This document shows, piece after piece, positions 1 to 11,595 of a stretch of 64,000 nt of DNA. The stretch covers positions 1-64,000 of the forward strand of contig JAYKKR010000030.1 in assembly GCA_036971615.1 (NCBI GenBank), given 5' to 3'. The notes under the pieces are model-generated. The model saw only the letters and a list, made by a program, of their open reading frames with translations. It was not told the DNA's origin and did no database searches. The translations under genes and the position numbers were made by a program. The DNA is from Amyloporia xantha. Taxonomy: Eukaryota; Basidiomycota; Agaricomycetes; Polyporales; Adustoporiaceae. Positions within the stretch are counted from its first letter, which is position 1, and each line of letters opens with the position of its first letter.

Positions 1-2872
1 TTCTGGTGCTCTAGGATACTTTGGCAGGCTCTAGCTTATGTATACATTGTCTATCATCACTTTTTTTCAATGTCAATGCCAGGTAGCCTTTTTTTTCTAA
101 ATTGCGAGGGGATCTGCATGTCGCACTGGCAGAGCATCTACTGGCCAGCCAATATAGGTGACTCTATATACCATTGCAATTACATAATTTGAATTACCAC
201 GGACTATGAGAAGGGTTATACCGAACTACCGGGCAAGAGGAATTCGGCTGGAATCTGGGGTGTAACCTCCCTGTAAGGTGCGAGTATTGCAGTCATTCGG
301 GGTGAATTCCGGTTTGGGTGGAATTTGGCGGGGACCCACGCGGGATCTGGTCTGAATCTGTGGATTCTGACCATATACCCGGCGTGGGTAATTTTGGATT
401 TCGTGCAGTGCTGGTGGACACCTTGCGCGATCGCGTAAATTACACGAATGCTACTCAAAGCGATACCATCAGCGCGCTGGAGGAGGTCGTCGTCAGCGAA
501 TGTCCCAACTTTAACAGCCGGCATACACTCGAGATGTCACTCCTCCTTGGTAGTCGTTTTCATACGTCTTGACCTGGTGAGACGTGCACCTTCTTTCCTA
601 TTTTCTTCTATCAGCGCTGACGAGGTTGCCTTCAGATCTCCAGCTATGCGTATCCAGGACTTTTCCATTGCTTGAGAGCCGCTTCTTCACGTCTGCACTC
701 CCTCTCGATTTCCAGTCGATTTTATCGGGGCAGCGAGACATTCAAAGGCACGGTATAGGGCAATATTGCAGCCAGAGCTGCTATTGTAAGATCAACGGGG
801 CGTCGATTTCTCGTCAGTAAGACGGTTGGGGTGAAATGACATATATCCGGGAAACACTAGTAATACACGTATCGTGTATACCATTATCAAGTTCAAACAA
901 GTCAGGAGGAGAATCTGCAAGAATGCCGGAACGCAACTCGCTCGAGAGTAGCTAGCGGTAGCCGTCAATTTACGCGAGACCACTGCCACGTGGAGTCTCT
1001 CAGTCCAACTCAACGTTAACCTCAAGCTTGACGGGAATCGATATCCTTTCCTCTACCATGTTTTGTCCCTCACCATCCCTGTTAAAAGCGAAGTCTATAT
1101 CAGTCTATCATCCTTTTATGTATTCATCCTGAATTTGGGGAGATCGAAAGAACTTGGGCAAGGGACTTCTCAAATTATCCGTCGATCGGGCCGGCTTCAA
1201 TCCGCGTTGCTGCTCAGTAAATGATGCTTCGCTCAGTTCACTGACGGCTCTCATGCCGAAGTCTTGACGCAAGTCTGTGGTACGTTATGGCTTCTGGAGT
1301 CCATGATAATATGGCAGTGTCCTTTCATCTGCTGTGGTACTTTGTTTCTCACACCAAGTCGCTTGCCAGGTCCCTGATACCCGGCGATTAATATTGGTCG
1401 ACAACCATTGTTCTGTCAAGCCAATTTGACCGGAATTTCAGGGCGCCGCATTTCCCATTACTGTTGTCGGCAGTCATTTATCTCTCCGTTTTGGCTGGAT
1501 GTTATCCCATTTGGTGTGGTTGGGCTATAGTTTCCGTGCCAGTCTCCAGCATTACTATAGTCCTTGAATCCGTTCCTATACTCCACTGGTGCATCGGCCT
1601 TCAATGATGCTATTATTAGTAAAAATTTGGCACGCAGTAATGGAACAACGAGCTTCTAGGCAATGAAGGGTCGGGATACGGTGCGTTCATCGTTGAATTG
1701 TCTTAGTTCTTCTTCAATACCGACTCGCACCGAAGCCAGGTCACCGGTATTGGCACGCCGAACTTTATGAGTCTAAAGTTGACTGCTGGCTTATGACTTA
1801 TTTACTGCACGGGACACGCATCATGCTGTATTTGTGAAAATGCTTGCACGTTATCATGGACGCTACGATTCTAATGACTCACGCCTGTCGAACTCGAATG
1901 CCGGTAGACGTTGTTACATGGTCTTCCCCTACTGGACTGTTATTCTAGCTCACCCCAGCCTTTTCTGAGCTTCGCAGGAATTGACATCGTCGTGGCTGCT
2001 GCTGCCGATATACTTCTAGGAACTCCAGTTTCTTCGATTCTAGGAGTGGCATACACTAGGTATCATACAACTCTTTCCGGTATAGCAAATGGCACTCATT
2101 TTTCGTGTCATGTTCAGATGTATCGGGATTTATCCTACACCTCATCTGTGATGATCGCATAATCGTTCGCAACTTCATGCTAATGTTGATGGAGCTGAGG
2201 CTATGAACTGACGTTCAATTCAACATTTGACTACCTCCCAGATTTATATCTTTTACGCCCTAGTCGTTACGCTTATGTCTTCACCATGGCTTGATTGACC
2301 GATACTATTTCCCTACTCGGACCTCAAGCTCTCCTTCCATTGACGCTCTGTGCATATATATGGCCCAATATTGTTTTCCACCGCTCTTCGTGACTATCCT
2401 CTTCTGATGGCTAGCTTCGCTCGGCGTTATTTTTTCTCATGTTCACATTTACCTCGCGGCGTCGCCATTCGTGCTTACACGGTAATGTCATGTGATCGTG
2501 ACGCGGTGGGTACCTTAGGATAGGGCGCCTATCCGTTATGATTCTACCTCATCCTCGGACCGTCACTAGTACTGACACTGGGCCTTGTCACTCAGGAAGC
2601 AGCCTTCCCTTGTATTTCCTTCGACACAGGCCGCAAGCTGTGCATTAAAATCTGGAGCTCTCGAGTGATAACCGACAACTACAGCATTTCTAGATAAGCA
2701 AACGCTCTTGTTTCGAACGCCAATTCCAGGTAAGCTCGTAGCCGTGAAACCGAGATCTTGAGGTTAGCTGACTTTGTACAATTTTTGGATGGTCTTGTCT
2801 GAATGTGTGCTGTTGTTTATTCGGATATTTATCTTTCGGAAGATATAGTGTATACCAGACTCTCCGCTGACT
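1..2872. other. No recognisable gene
   Basis: All open frames are short (at most about 100 codons), overlap in several frames and resemble no family I know. The base composition is ordinary. I see no tRNA, terminal inverted repeat or tandem repeat. It may be old transposon debris, but nothing in the sequence proves that. The last few hundred bases should contain the promoter of the DNA polymerase gene that follows; I could not pick out a clear TATA box. Confidence 0.5.
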
Positions 2873-5638
2873 ATGCCGTTCAAGCGGCCTGCACCGAACA
2901 CACATACACGTTCCGGCTCGCACTCTCAATCAGAGTCCTCGTCATCATTCCTTCCACCGTCGAAACACTCTCGTGTCTCTCCCTCGGCTAAGTCTTTGGC
3001 CCATGTCAAAATATACATCGTCCAGACTAAATTAGACTCCCCAGCTCTTGCGGAGCTTTTTGTACTTGCAGAAAGACACGCTGAGCGTCTATGTAGAGAC
3101 GCAGAAGATGCAGATGTGATTATTACTGCAATTGGCATGCGAAGACGGCTAGAGAGACATATCTCTTGGGATCTTGCTGTAAGTCTTTATCAAAACAGCC
3201 CCCAAACTAGGACTGGTCTTTTGGTGACGCATATATGCGTCTCAATCTTGATAGCGAGGTCTCTCACTTGGACTGCATTGAGTCTTATATCAATTGTCTC
3301 CATATGGTTTGGCGTTGCCGTCGATACTGTGTTTTTTGTTCTATATGGTTTTCTGCTTCCAAGTGCTGCCCATTCAGTCAAATATTTTCGTTCTAATGAT
3401 ATCGCTGGGACTTTTTAATAATGTTACTTCGACAGAAAACGAAAGCAGTTGTTACTCCACAGTGGCTACGGGACTCTATTGCTCAAGGCAGGCCTCTTCC
3501 GTGTGGCGATTACGCGGCACTGCAAGATCTACGCGATGAAACGCAGGCCAACTGCCCAGATTGTAACGTCTCACCTTGTGCCTGTTCCGATTCATTCAGT
3601 CTCCACACGCCTCCGACGTCACCAGGCCTGCAGATATCACCAAATTCATTTGATTCCTCTTCCACACGACCTTCGTCTTCTCGGTCTCCCGCGATTTTTT
3701 CATTGGCTTCGATGTCGTCGTCTCCTACGCATGCGCCATCCTCATCTGCAACCGGTGCATCCTCGTCAACTAAGTCTGCATTCAAATCAGAATATGGTGA
3801 CCAGGCAAATGCAGGACGTCATGTTGAGATTCCTTCAAATCTTTTACCACCTCATCCACCCATTCCGACCAATGTCGAAAAACTCGACTATACTTCACGC
3901 TACGCATGCCAGCGACCATCTCCGTTACTGTGTCTCAACCAGGACTTAGCTAAGGAGCTCGATATTCTACGCCGCTCAAGGGCATTGGAAGGCGAGGAAC
4001 GGAGTGCATTGAGCTATGCTCGCGCAATTTCGGTTGTCAAAGGTACGTCTAACATGTCTAGTACTGCAAGAGAACCTCATGGAATGGATTGGGCATAGCC
4101 TATCCGTATCGCATCTCTTCTTTGCATCAAGTACAGAAACTTCCATTCATAGGCGTAAAAATAGGTACTATGGTATGTGTACTCTACGTATTTATCATGC
4201 CTTGTATAATACCAATAATTGATACTTCGTAAACTTGATCTAGGTAGAAGAGTTTATTGACACGGGGAAAATTAGCGCAGCCCGTCAGTTTTTCACTGCA
4301 CGATAATCCTAGTACTTCAATTAAATATCGAGACTGATTCGATCTGTTCGTAGAGACGATTTTGGCGTCCACGCGTTTCCAATCCCTGTCCTTGTTTTCC
4401 TCGATTTATGGTATCGGGCCCAACACCGCGCGCCGCCTTTATGGCCTTGGCTTACGTTCGCTGGAGGACCTCGAGGTGTACTACGGCGTTGAACGCTCGT
4501 CTGAGGGGCTAAATCCGCTTGAGGGTGGGGAGGTGGTAGAAGTCGAGATGCAAAAGACGCATAAATGGTCTGGAAGACATCAAGGAGATGGAAGCCGCGC
4601 TCGAGTCGGTGCATGGGGAGGAGAAAAAGGTGAGGGTGATGAGGGTTTGGGGGAGAGTTGGATCCGTATCGCGCTGGAGCTGAGAGAGGACCTTGCGATC
4701 AAGTGAGCATTTTTACCTCTTCACTGCGCATGACTGAGATCAGGCATTAAATACTCCTTAATCATTACTTACTAGGATTCCGCGTGACGAAGTCGAGGAG
4801 ATGGGTCGAGTGATAATGGCGGAGCTAGACGAACTCGAAACAGGATGTGTGAGCACCATTGCGGGCGGGTACAGGCGGGGAAAGCCGGAGAGTAACGACG
4901 TCGATATCGTCTTGACACATCCGGACGGCGAACGCGTGAAAGGGCTGTGTAAGCGATTCGTGAGACGCCTACACGAGCGTGGTGAGTGTCAGCCTACCTT
5001 TACCGTCCCTGCTACATCTCATTTAATCGTCAGGTATGGTCACGCATGTTATGCGTATGTGTTTCCCGTGTCTTATGACACCGATGATCTCTTATAATCT
5101 GGGCTATATTGAGACCTTTCCGGTTTCCATGGGCACAACCCACTTCGGACTACTCATTGGGACTCACTCGAGAAAGCGCTTACCGTTTTTATCCTGCCCA
5201 AATCATCGTCATTTTCACGGGGTGTCCGTCGACGAGTCGATCTCATATTTGCGCCACCCGAAGTGTACTGGACTGCAATCATTGGCTGGTAAGCATTAGA
5301 AACGCGAGATAAATAATGACTATGAGCACTTAAAGCACGAATTTCAGGACTGGCTCAATCATGTTCCAAAGAGACCTCAGACAGTGGGCAAAGGACAAAC
5401 TGTAGGTCTCCATGTTTTTGAGCATTTCCCTATGCTTACTTGTACTTACTAGCGCGATGAAGTTTGATAGTTCTGGGATGTAAGTAGAGCCATCGGTGAA
5501 CGTTACATCGTATTTGACACTACGTGCAGAACGCGACGGTATGACTCCAAGCCGTTCTATCCCAAGACAGAGAAGGAGGTGTTGGACCTCTTCGGGCTCG
5601 AATGGGTGGACCCGACCTGGCGCAATGCTGATGTTTGA
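2873..5638 (+). CDS. POL4: Family X DNA polymerase with BRCT domain (Pol4 / Pol mu-like)
   Basis: This is a repair polymerase of the Pol beta superfamily, whose fungal members fill gaps during non-homologous end joining in the nucleus. I read 11 exons: 2873-3178, 3436-4042, 4099-4172, 4244-4283, 4354-4702, 4776-4981, 5034-5054, 5114-5288, 5348-5401, 5453-5479 and 5530-5638, giving 655 aa. Residues about 45-130 form a BRCT domain ending in TPQWLRDSI. A Ser/Pro-rich linker follows, with a Cys cluster (CPDC...CAC). The 8-kDa/fingers region contains YGIGPNTARRLYGLG (a helix-hairpin-helix). The palm has GGYRRGKPESNDVDIV, with metal ligands Asp500 and Asp502, and a third Asp577 in RRVDLIF. GWTGS after it and MKFDSSG near the end place it closer to Pol mu/TdT than to Pol lambda (which has YFTGS). 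All catalytic residues are present, so it looks functional. The start is the first Met in frame with the BRCT domain. Confidence 0.93.
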
Positions 5639-6154
5639 CTCTCTGATCGGGCAGTGATCTATGACTGCTTGTGATACTAATAGCCACAGTGTATTCGCCG
5701 ACTCCTTGTAGCCCTGAAATTGATACCGACATATGTATCTCCTCTGGGTAACATGACTTTGTGCGTCGCACACCAGATTGGCCAAGAGTATCGATAGCCA
5801 TGAGAGGATGGTATTAAATTCGACCTCGCTCAAATACTGACAATTTCTGCGAGCCGATTTCGATAGCTCATGTCCTGAACCCATCGACTCCCAATGACAG
5901 CGTGAAGCGGCAATGCGATGACCCTGAGCCTCCCACAATGCCCGAGACAATATGAGGCTACTTACTGTAGTACTGAGCTCCGCCAATGATTGCAATGGGC
6001 TACAGGACGTTGTGGATTGTTGAAGACATCATAACCCACCAGGCGGTACATTCTGTCCTGACTATGTTACATAGAAATAAACTACTACTAATGTGTTTCT
6101 CCAACTTGCAGCAAATGTGGGGTCAAACCCGACTGCATATGGGAAAGAACACCT
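5639..6154. other. Spacer between convergent genes
   Basis: This lies between the polymerase stop codon and the end of the convergent unknown gene. A 221-codon minus-strand frame (5330-5995) runs through it and across the last polymerase exons. Because the overlapping sense exons are clearly coding, I treat that frame as a shadow. I see nothing else here. Confidence 0.5.
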
Positions 6155-7535
6155 CTATTCTTGAGAAATCAGCGGGGTCATCAGCCGGAAAACATCATCT
6201 TCCTTCAAGAAAAGCTTTGGAAGATCACTAGCCAAACTGGAGAATTTGTCCGCGACCTCGTCCTTCCGGGCCTGATCATTCACATCGAATTGCAAGAGCT
6301 GCCGTATACCGTCAATTTCTGCGGAAGTGATGAGCATCTTCCAATATCTGAATCCTTCTAGCTGTTTCTCCGTTTCTGTCTTCATCTTGTGCAGTTTTTC
6401 CTTCTCCTCCTCCATACCCTTTGCTATTCGGGCGTTTCCCACCGCTCTCACGACATCTTTGCTCAAAGCTGGTACCAAAGTTCCGTCGGCTGGCAGATAG
6501 AATTCTGGGTGACTGTAAGCATTTTGATGCAATCTGACAGTTGATAACTGACCCAATTCCAGTGCGCGGTGGCTCATTTCTTCTATGAATATAACGGCCT
6601 GCTCCTCCGCCACTACCATGCAGTCATAACAGATACCACGGGGGCTTCCGAACTTGAAAAGCCCTGTCACTTCGGAACGGACCGATGCATTGGAGTCGTT
6701 CCCCGTGGAAGCCTGAATACCTTCATGTAAGGTGCGCCAAATGCTCTGGGCATCCGAGTCTGTCTCGATCGCATGTTGCAAGCGAACCCCACACGCCATC
6801 AACACTTCCATGACTATCCGTACAAAGAGGGCAAGGTTGTGCCTTTTCAACGAATATGGTATGTACGAGATTAATGTATCGAAGTCTAGTGTAAATGTTG
6901 AGACAGCACGTAATGAAGGGTAGGGTAACAACCCACGTACATTGTTGGTCAAGATCATCTTGAAAACGCTCGGTGTTTTCAAGAATCAGCGGGAGAATGT
7001 CGCCAGTACGGTCAGATCGGTCCCGTGGATCACGTTGTTCCTGTGGTCCATTGAGGCGGTGAAGGAAGTAGAGCAGGCTGTCAAAGACTGCGAGACCTGT
7101 TTCATATTTGGAAAGGTGTTGCTCCACAAGTTCATAAAGGTCTGGTGGGAATACGACCACGGGACTGATTGCAGCTGCAGTAGCGAGCTCATTGATGACC
7201 TTTACGGTCAAGGACGCAAATTTTGTACCAATGCTGACGGAGATATTTCCATCCTTGAACAGTCCACTGTCGACCCTGGCCTTGTATATCATATTCAACA
7301 GACGAGACGCATCATCTGGGGCGCTTGATTTTATATACGGCTGAAGGACACCCGAGAGAAAATCAGAAGCGTCGTCCACCAGTATAAGGGCGGCATCAGC
7401 GGCTTTCAGCAACGTCCAATCGGATATGGCCTGATCTGTTGTACTCAAATGGTATCTTTCGTAATCGGGCCATTCGGGGTATACCTTCGTTCCCCTTAGT
7501 ACGTCACTGTCATAATTAATTAGTTGGCTGGTCAT
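6155..7535 (-). CDS. Hypothetical protein, two exons
   Basis: I do not recognise this 441-aa protein. Two long open frames join cleanly through one 55-nt intron at 6886-6940 (donor GTACGT, acceptor ACTAG), and the spliced length is a multiple of three, which supports a real gene. The N-terminal half is mixed alpha-helical with hydrophobic stretches such as LILVDDASDFL. The C-terminal third has a charged segment rich in Glu and Lys (GMEEEKEKLHKMKTETEKQ) that should form a coiled coil. There is no signal peptide or membrane segment. It converges on the polymerase gene and is followed upstream by the DUF6535 gene on the same strand, but the spacing gives no functional clue. It could be a lineage-specific gene of agaricomycetes. 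The start is the first ATG of the open frame. Confidence 0.6.
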
Positions 7536-7741
7536 CCTTTAGGCACAGTGAATCCATACTAAATTCGAGAAATTGATTCTTTTGCACGAGACGTCGAACG
7601 ATTGCTACTTTCTGGCTGTCTGAGTATCCTATCACCGAAGAAGATGTTAGTGTTTGTTGCTAAATAGACTCTAACATTAGGAAACACACGGAGGTCTTTC
7701 CGTCGGTGGGATTGGTCCCAGCGAAATGCCATTACCGTCTT

Positions 7742-8908
7742 CTAGGGGCTCATGGACTGTTCCTCGAATGCACCATAATGATCGCAATATGTCTCGTGCA
7801 GACTTCTTGCGATTGAACAATTTGATGATATCGCTGCAAAGGATACATGTTTTTGAGCTGATATTGCAACGTTCAAGAGTACCACTACACACCCTGCTCT
7901 TAATCCCAATGAATTCTTCATAAGGATGCAGACGCTAATCAGCGCTGCAAACAATTGGCTGTCAAGAGTTGAGCAAATTGTCTATGATAGATGACGAAAG
8001 AAGGGCGCATACCATGTGAGGGGACCAATGTTGATTAACAAGAGCGCCTGCGGTGATTTGTAAGGACAGTGCACCGCTGTCATTGGCACGACAGCGATGA
8101 AAAGGGAAAACATCAGGAGTATTCCAACTACGGCTGCTACAACCGCAATGACCGTGGTATCAGAGGTACGCAGTAGCAAAACCAGTCCGACGAGGAAGAC
8201 AATAAGAGCAAGCTGAAGTAAGATGGGCACAATGCTAATAATGATTTCGACTCCCCAATAACGGAAGCCTTGATGCCGACAATACCATATGAGCACACTC
8301 TGGCGAGGCATATCCATGATGGCGTTAGGTGAAGCATGCTCATTAAGCCATTGTTTGACATATATTGCAGTTAAGGCCGCCGCTAGACTCAGCACAAGAG
8401 CAACGAGCCATAAGGTTTCGATATCGATCGGAGGGGACGATGTCGAATCAGAAGCCAGCGTGACGGTAAAATTTGGCTGAGTCGAGTTGATATAGCCTGT
8501 GTTTCCTCCTCCCGAATTGATGGTAAAACTGGCCAACTGGTTTGAAATCCGTGCGAGGATCTCCGCATTCCTCTCCGAAGTGGACATTCCAAGGTTGGTA
8601 TTATACGCGACAACGAAAGCAGTGACGGCAGCGGAGAAGAGCCCGGCCTGCACAAAGATATGAAATGAAGACATAAGAAGAGACACAATAGATTAGGGAG
8701 TGAACAGAGAATCGTGCTTCCAACATCTCGAAGACCGTACCCAGATAATGTAAAGGAGGTAACTCACGAATATGAGCATCGCGTTGAGCTCTTCGTTCCA
8801 CCTATCGATCATCGTCTTCTCGCGTTTCCAAAGGAGGCCAGCACACTTGGTCCAGATAGCATCCATCTCACTCTTGTGATATCTTCTTGCCCGCTTCGAT
8901 GCAATATT
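7742..8908 (-). CDS. DUF6535 multi-pass membrane protein (5' end incomplete)
   Basis: This belongs to the DUF6535 family, which is expanded in agaricomycetes and has no known function. The exon ending at about 8772 carries the family's first part (DAIWTKC, then WNEELNAMLIF). An intron follows, and the next exon (8686-7982 region) continues with AGLFSAAVTAFVVA and three further hydrophobic spans: LVALVLSLAAALTAIYV, then IVPILLQLALIVFLVGLVLL, then a last one near 8100. CPYKSPQA, typical of the family, closes the domain. A possible last exon begins near 7935 and stops at 7742. An acceptor (TTTGCAG) precedes 8908, so at least one upstream exon with the start codon is missing from this model; I could not place it. 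The two ends are therefore approximate, and the gene may be intact or 5' damaged. Confidence 0.7.
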
Positions 8909-11494
8909 CTGCAAACACACCAATTTGAATATAATATGTTATGAGATTGTCAATGAAAATATAGAATACGAAAGGGCTATACCATAGTATATTCCTGGAT
9001 CGAAGATATGCCAGTCTTGTCGGATAAGGGCAAGGGCGTCGACTACGAGCTGGGTTTGCCGCGATTCCGCAAATGAGGTGACGTTCGATAAGAGTCCAAA
9101 TGCTTCCCAGTATGAACGTGATCGGGAAGCGCAGGCGAAGAACTACGAGCAGGGAGCACACTAGGTAGCCGGGTCGCAGAACAATCGGGCATGGCATGCT
9201 CATGTTTATATGAACACTTCCGGACGCTCGAACCACCAAAACACAAATCAAGTGGACGACGTAACTCTATTATAAATCAATCAATGACCCAGCGAGCGTC
9301 GCATGGAAGAACGAACACACCTGAACCATCATTTACGCATATTTGTGTACTGCTTTTGGCATAGCCAGGATCGGTATTCTTTCGCAAAAATAGCTCCGCG
9401 TTAACTAGCTCACCGGGTCCACTTTTAACTATCATCTTCATTACTACGAAGTGAATGCCAACAAATCCTAAAGCAAAAAACCAGACATGGTACATTTCTG
9501 TGCATCATCTAATTTGCAAGGTACCGGGCAAAATGCTTGGACTCTGGAGCATCGGTACCTCAGATGAATATGTGGCTGTGATCTATCCGGTCTCGAAGGG
9601 CTCAGATTGCCAACCAATGTGGGCGTTATCCGCCCTTTATTCGTAAGATGAATCGCTGTAGAACAGCATTCAGAGACAACAATCAGCGCAAATTGAAGCT
9701 AAATTACCTGAGAAACTACGATTGTTCAGGGACCATCAGGAGAACGAGGGTGAGGGACTTACCCGTACGTGAGAACAGTAAGCATGGTCACAACCACAGA
9801 ACAGAGATAAAGACCACACAGTGACGCTCGACACCCTGGATAGGGCGCGCAGTGTTTTTGTGTACTATTCTCCGTGATTAGCGGAGCTAGTGAACTGGAT
9901 GAGCACTCACCATGCAGGTCATGAAAGGACATTGTGATGTTCGAGTAATCATCTCCTCACAAAATGCTGAAACGATGGCTTGCAAGTGATATGTGCTCTG
10001 ATGTAATCGCATGAGAATCTGCTGGACTTGGCATCCAACTATAGCCGCCGTGAAATAAGATCCTGGAGATTCATCAGTGCTTTCCCAACTTTACTCGACG
10101 GATTGACAGAATTTTCCTACCTTCCGTGTCTGATAGTCCAGTGAGCGCAATCTGGGTCTAGAGCCGTAAAATCCTTACCGCCTGCGCCAACTGGAGGACG
10201 AACGGATAGGCAATATACTTGAAAGACACGTAGTCGACGAAATGTTCTCGAACCAAGCGATTTAATGACGTCTGTTCTAGTACTGCGTCCGTTGTGGTGC
10301 GTCTGTGTAGGAAACGCTGTGAGTTGTGCTGTGCGCGGTATGGGGAGAACATTCGCGCAGAATGAGTAGAGGTATGTACTGCATACGTCCTTATTAATCA
10401 TGAGAACACAATTCTCAGCTTATTCTGGACGATGGTGCCGGCGTATATGACATAAGAACATAGTTAATGATGTATCAGCAGCGCTACGTTGCATGAAATA
10501 GAAGAAAAGAACTGGCATATACGCACTATGCTAGACTATGCCTCCGTTTGTCGTGTGAGAAGTAGGATGAACATGGACGTGATCTGACCATAGGACTGTG
10601 AATATCACCCATTATCGAGGTTTTTCACACATTCCCACAGAACAGTCTGCTTCTATCCTCACTAATAAACAGGATCAGTATAGCATCCATCGAGCGCAAA
10701 TTCAAAAAAACGCGCGTACTTGATCACATGAAGAATTTCGCCTTTTGGAAAGAGATATGTACATATGAGAACACCACTCGAATATGACTGAGTTTGTGGG
10801 AGTCATAACAAGCATATATTTCGCTCAATCGACAGTGCATCTGCCAGGAATCGACGCAGGTAGATATGTACGATCACTTGTTGACATCCAGCAATAGTAC
10901 TGCAGTGAAGATGAATGACCTGAGCGAATCAAAACAAAGTAGTGTGGTGTGAATTCGAATCAGACACATGGACAGCCTTAAAACGTTGCCAAATAATGAT
11001 GCACATTATGAACAAGTCAACTCCGTAACAAAAGTCGACGAGTAACGGTTGATGAGCGACGCGGCTACTTACAGGAGTTTCATGGAGATCTAAACAACGA
11101 GAGCTCTTGTTTTGAGCGCTAATTTCATGTCAGAGTGTAACCGTGACCTGCCGTAACCGTGACCCCTCTGTGCGCGTGACCATCCGGGACCCCCGACCTT
11201 GGTCTGGTGCAGTTTGGGTGCAGTTGTGCACCAGTGCTCACTTACTGTAAGTACGTTTCACGATGGCCTCCAGGATGTCACCACTCTCTCATCGGTAAAT
11301 CCATGCATCTCGATCTTACTCTTTGAATAATCTTAACATGCGACTTTATTGAATTATACAGTGGCTAGGTTTCCTTCCAGTCGCTTTCACTTCGTTACTC
11401 TCCGTTTCCGAGCACTGTGCCTTCCGTCGATCTATATTTTCTATAGGTATTGAAGCTAGCCAGAATCTGAAATTTTACGCGCAGAACAAGACAG
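8909..11494. other. No confident gene; possible relic of a membrane-protein gene
   Basis: Minus-strand frames contain scattered hydrophobic pieces: one near 9840-9770 (CGLYLCSVVVTMLTVLTYG), one near 9480-9400 (HVWFFALGFVGIHFVVMK) and one near 9150-9080. They are broken by stops and lack a consistent intron plan. They could be parts of a decayed seven-helix protein of the DUF6533 type, but no piece is diagnostic. The stretch 10,400-11,490 shows no gene-like frame at all. Confidence 0.35.
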
Positions 11495-11595
11495 ACATGA
11501 CTACAAACCATTATTTCCCGAGACTGAGGAAGCGGGTCTCGACCTCTTCGGGCTTGAATAGGTGAACCCTACCTAGCACAATGCAGATGTTCCGC
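11495..11595 (+). pseudogene. Relic of the family X polymerase 3' exon
   Basis: Translated in one plus frame, this stretch matches the last exon of the polymerase at 5530-5638. It gives RHDYKPLFPETE, then GLDLFGLE, stop, VNPT, stop, HNADV. The intact gene has RRYDSKPFYPKTE, LDLFGLEWVDPTWRNADV. Both in-frame stops replace tryptophan codons (TGG to TAG). Similarity appears to extend into the preceding splice acceptor (ACGCGCAG against ACGTGCAG) and into a few dozen bases past the stop. It is a decayed genomic duplicate, not a retrocopy, because intron sequence seems to be included. The rest of the polymerase is not seen next to it. Confidence 0.75.

Noticed and set aside
5330..5995. 221-codon minus-strand frame
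   Set aside because: It runs antisense through three polymerase exons whose sense reading is conserved. It has no recognisable domain; similarity to a frame at 13.3-13.6 kb follows from shared DNA.
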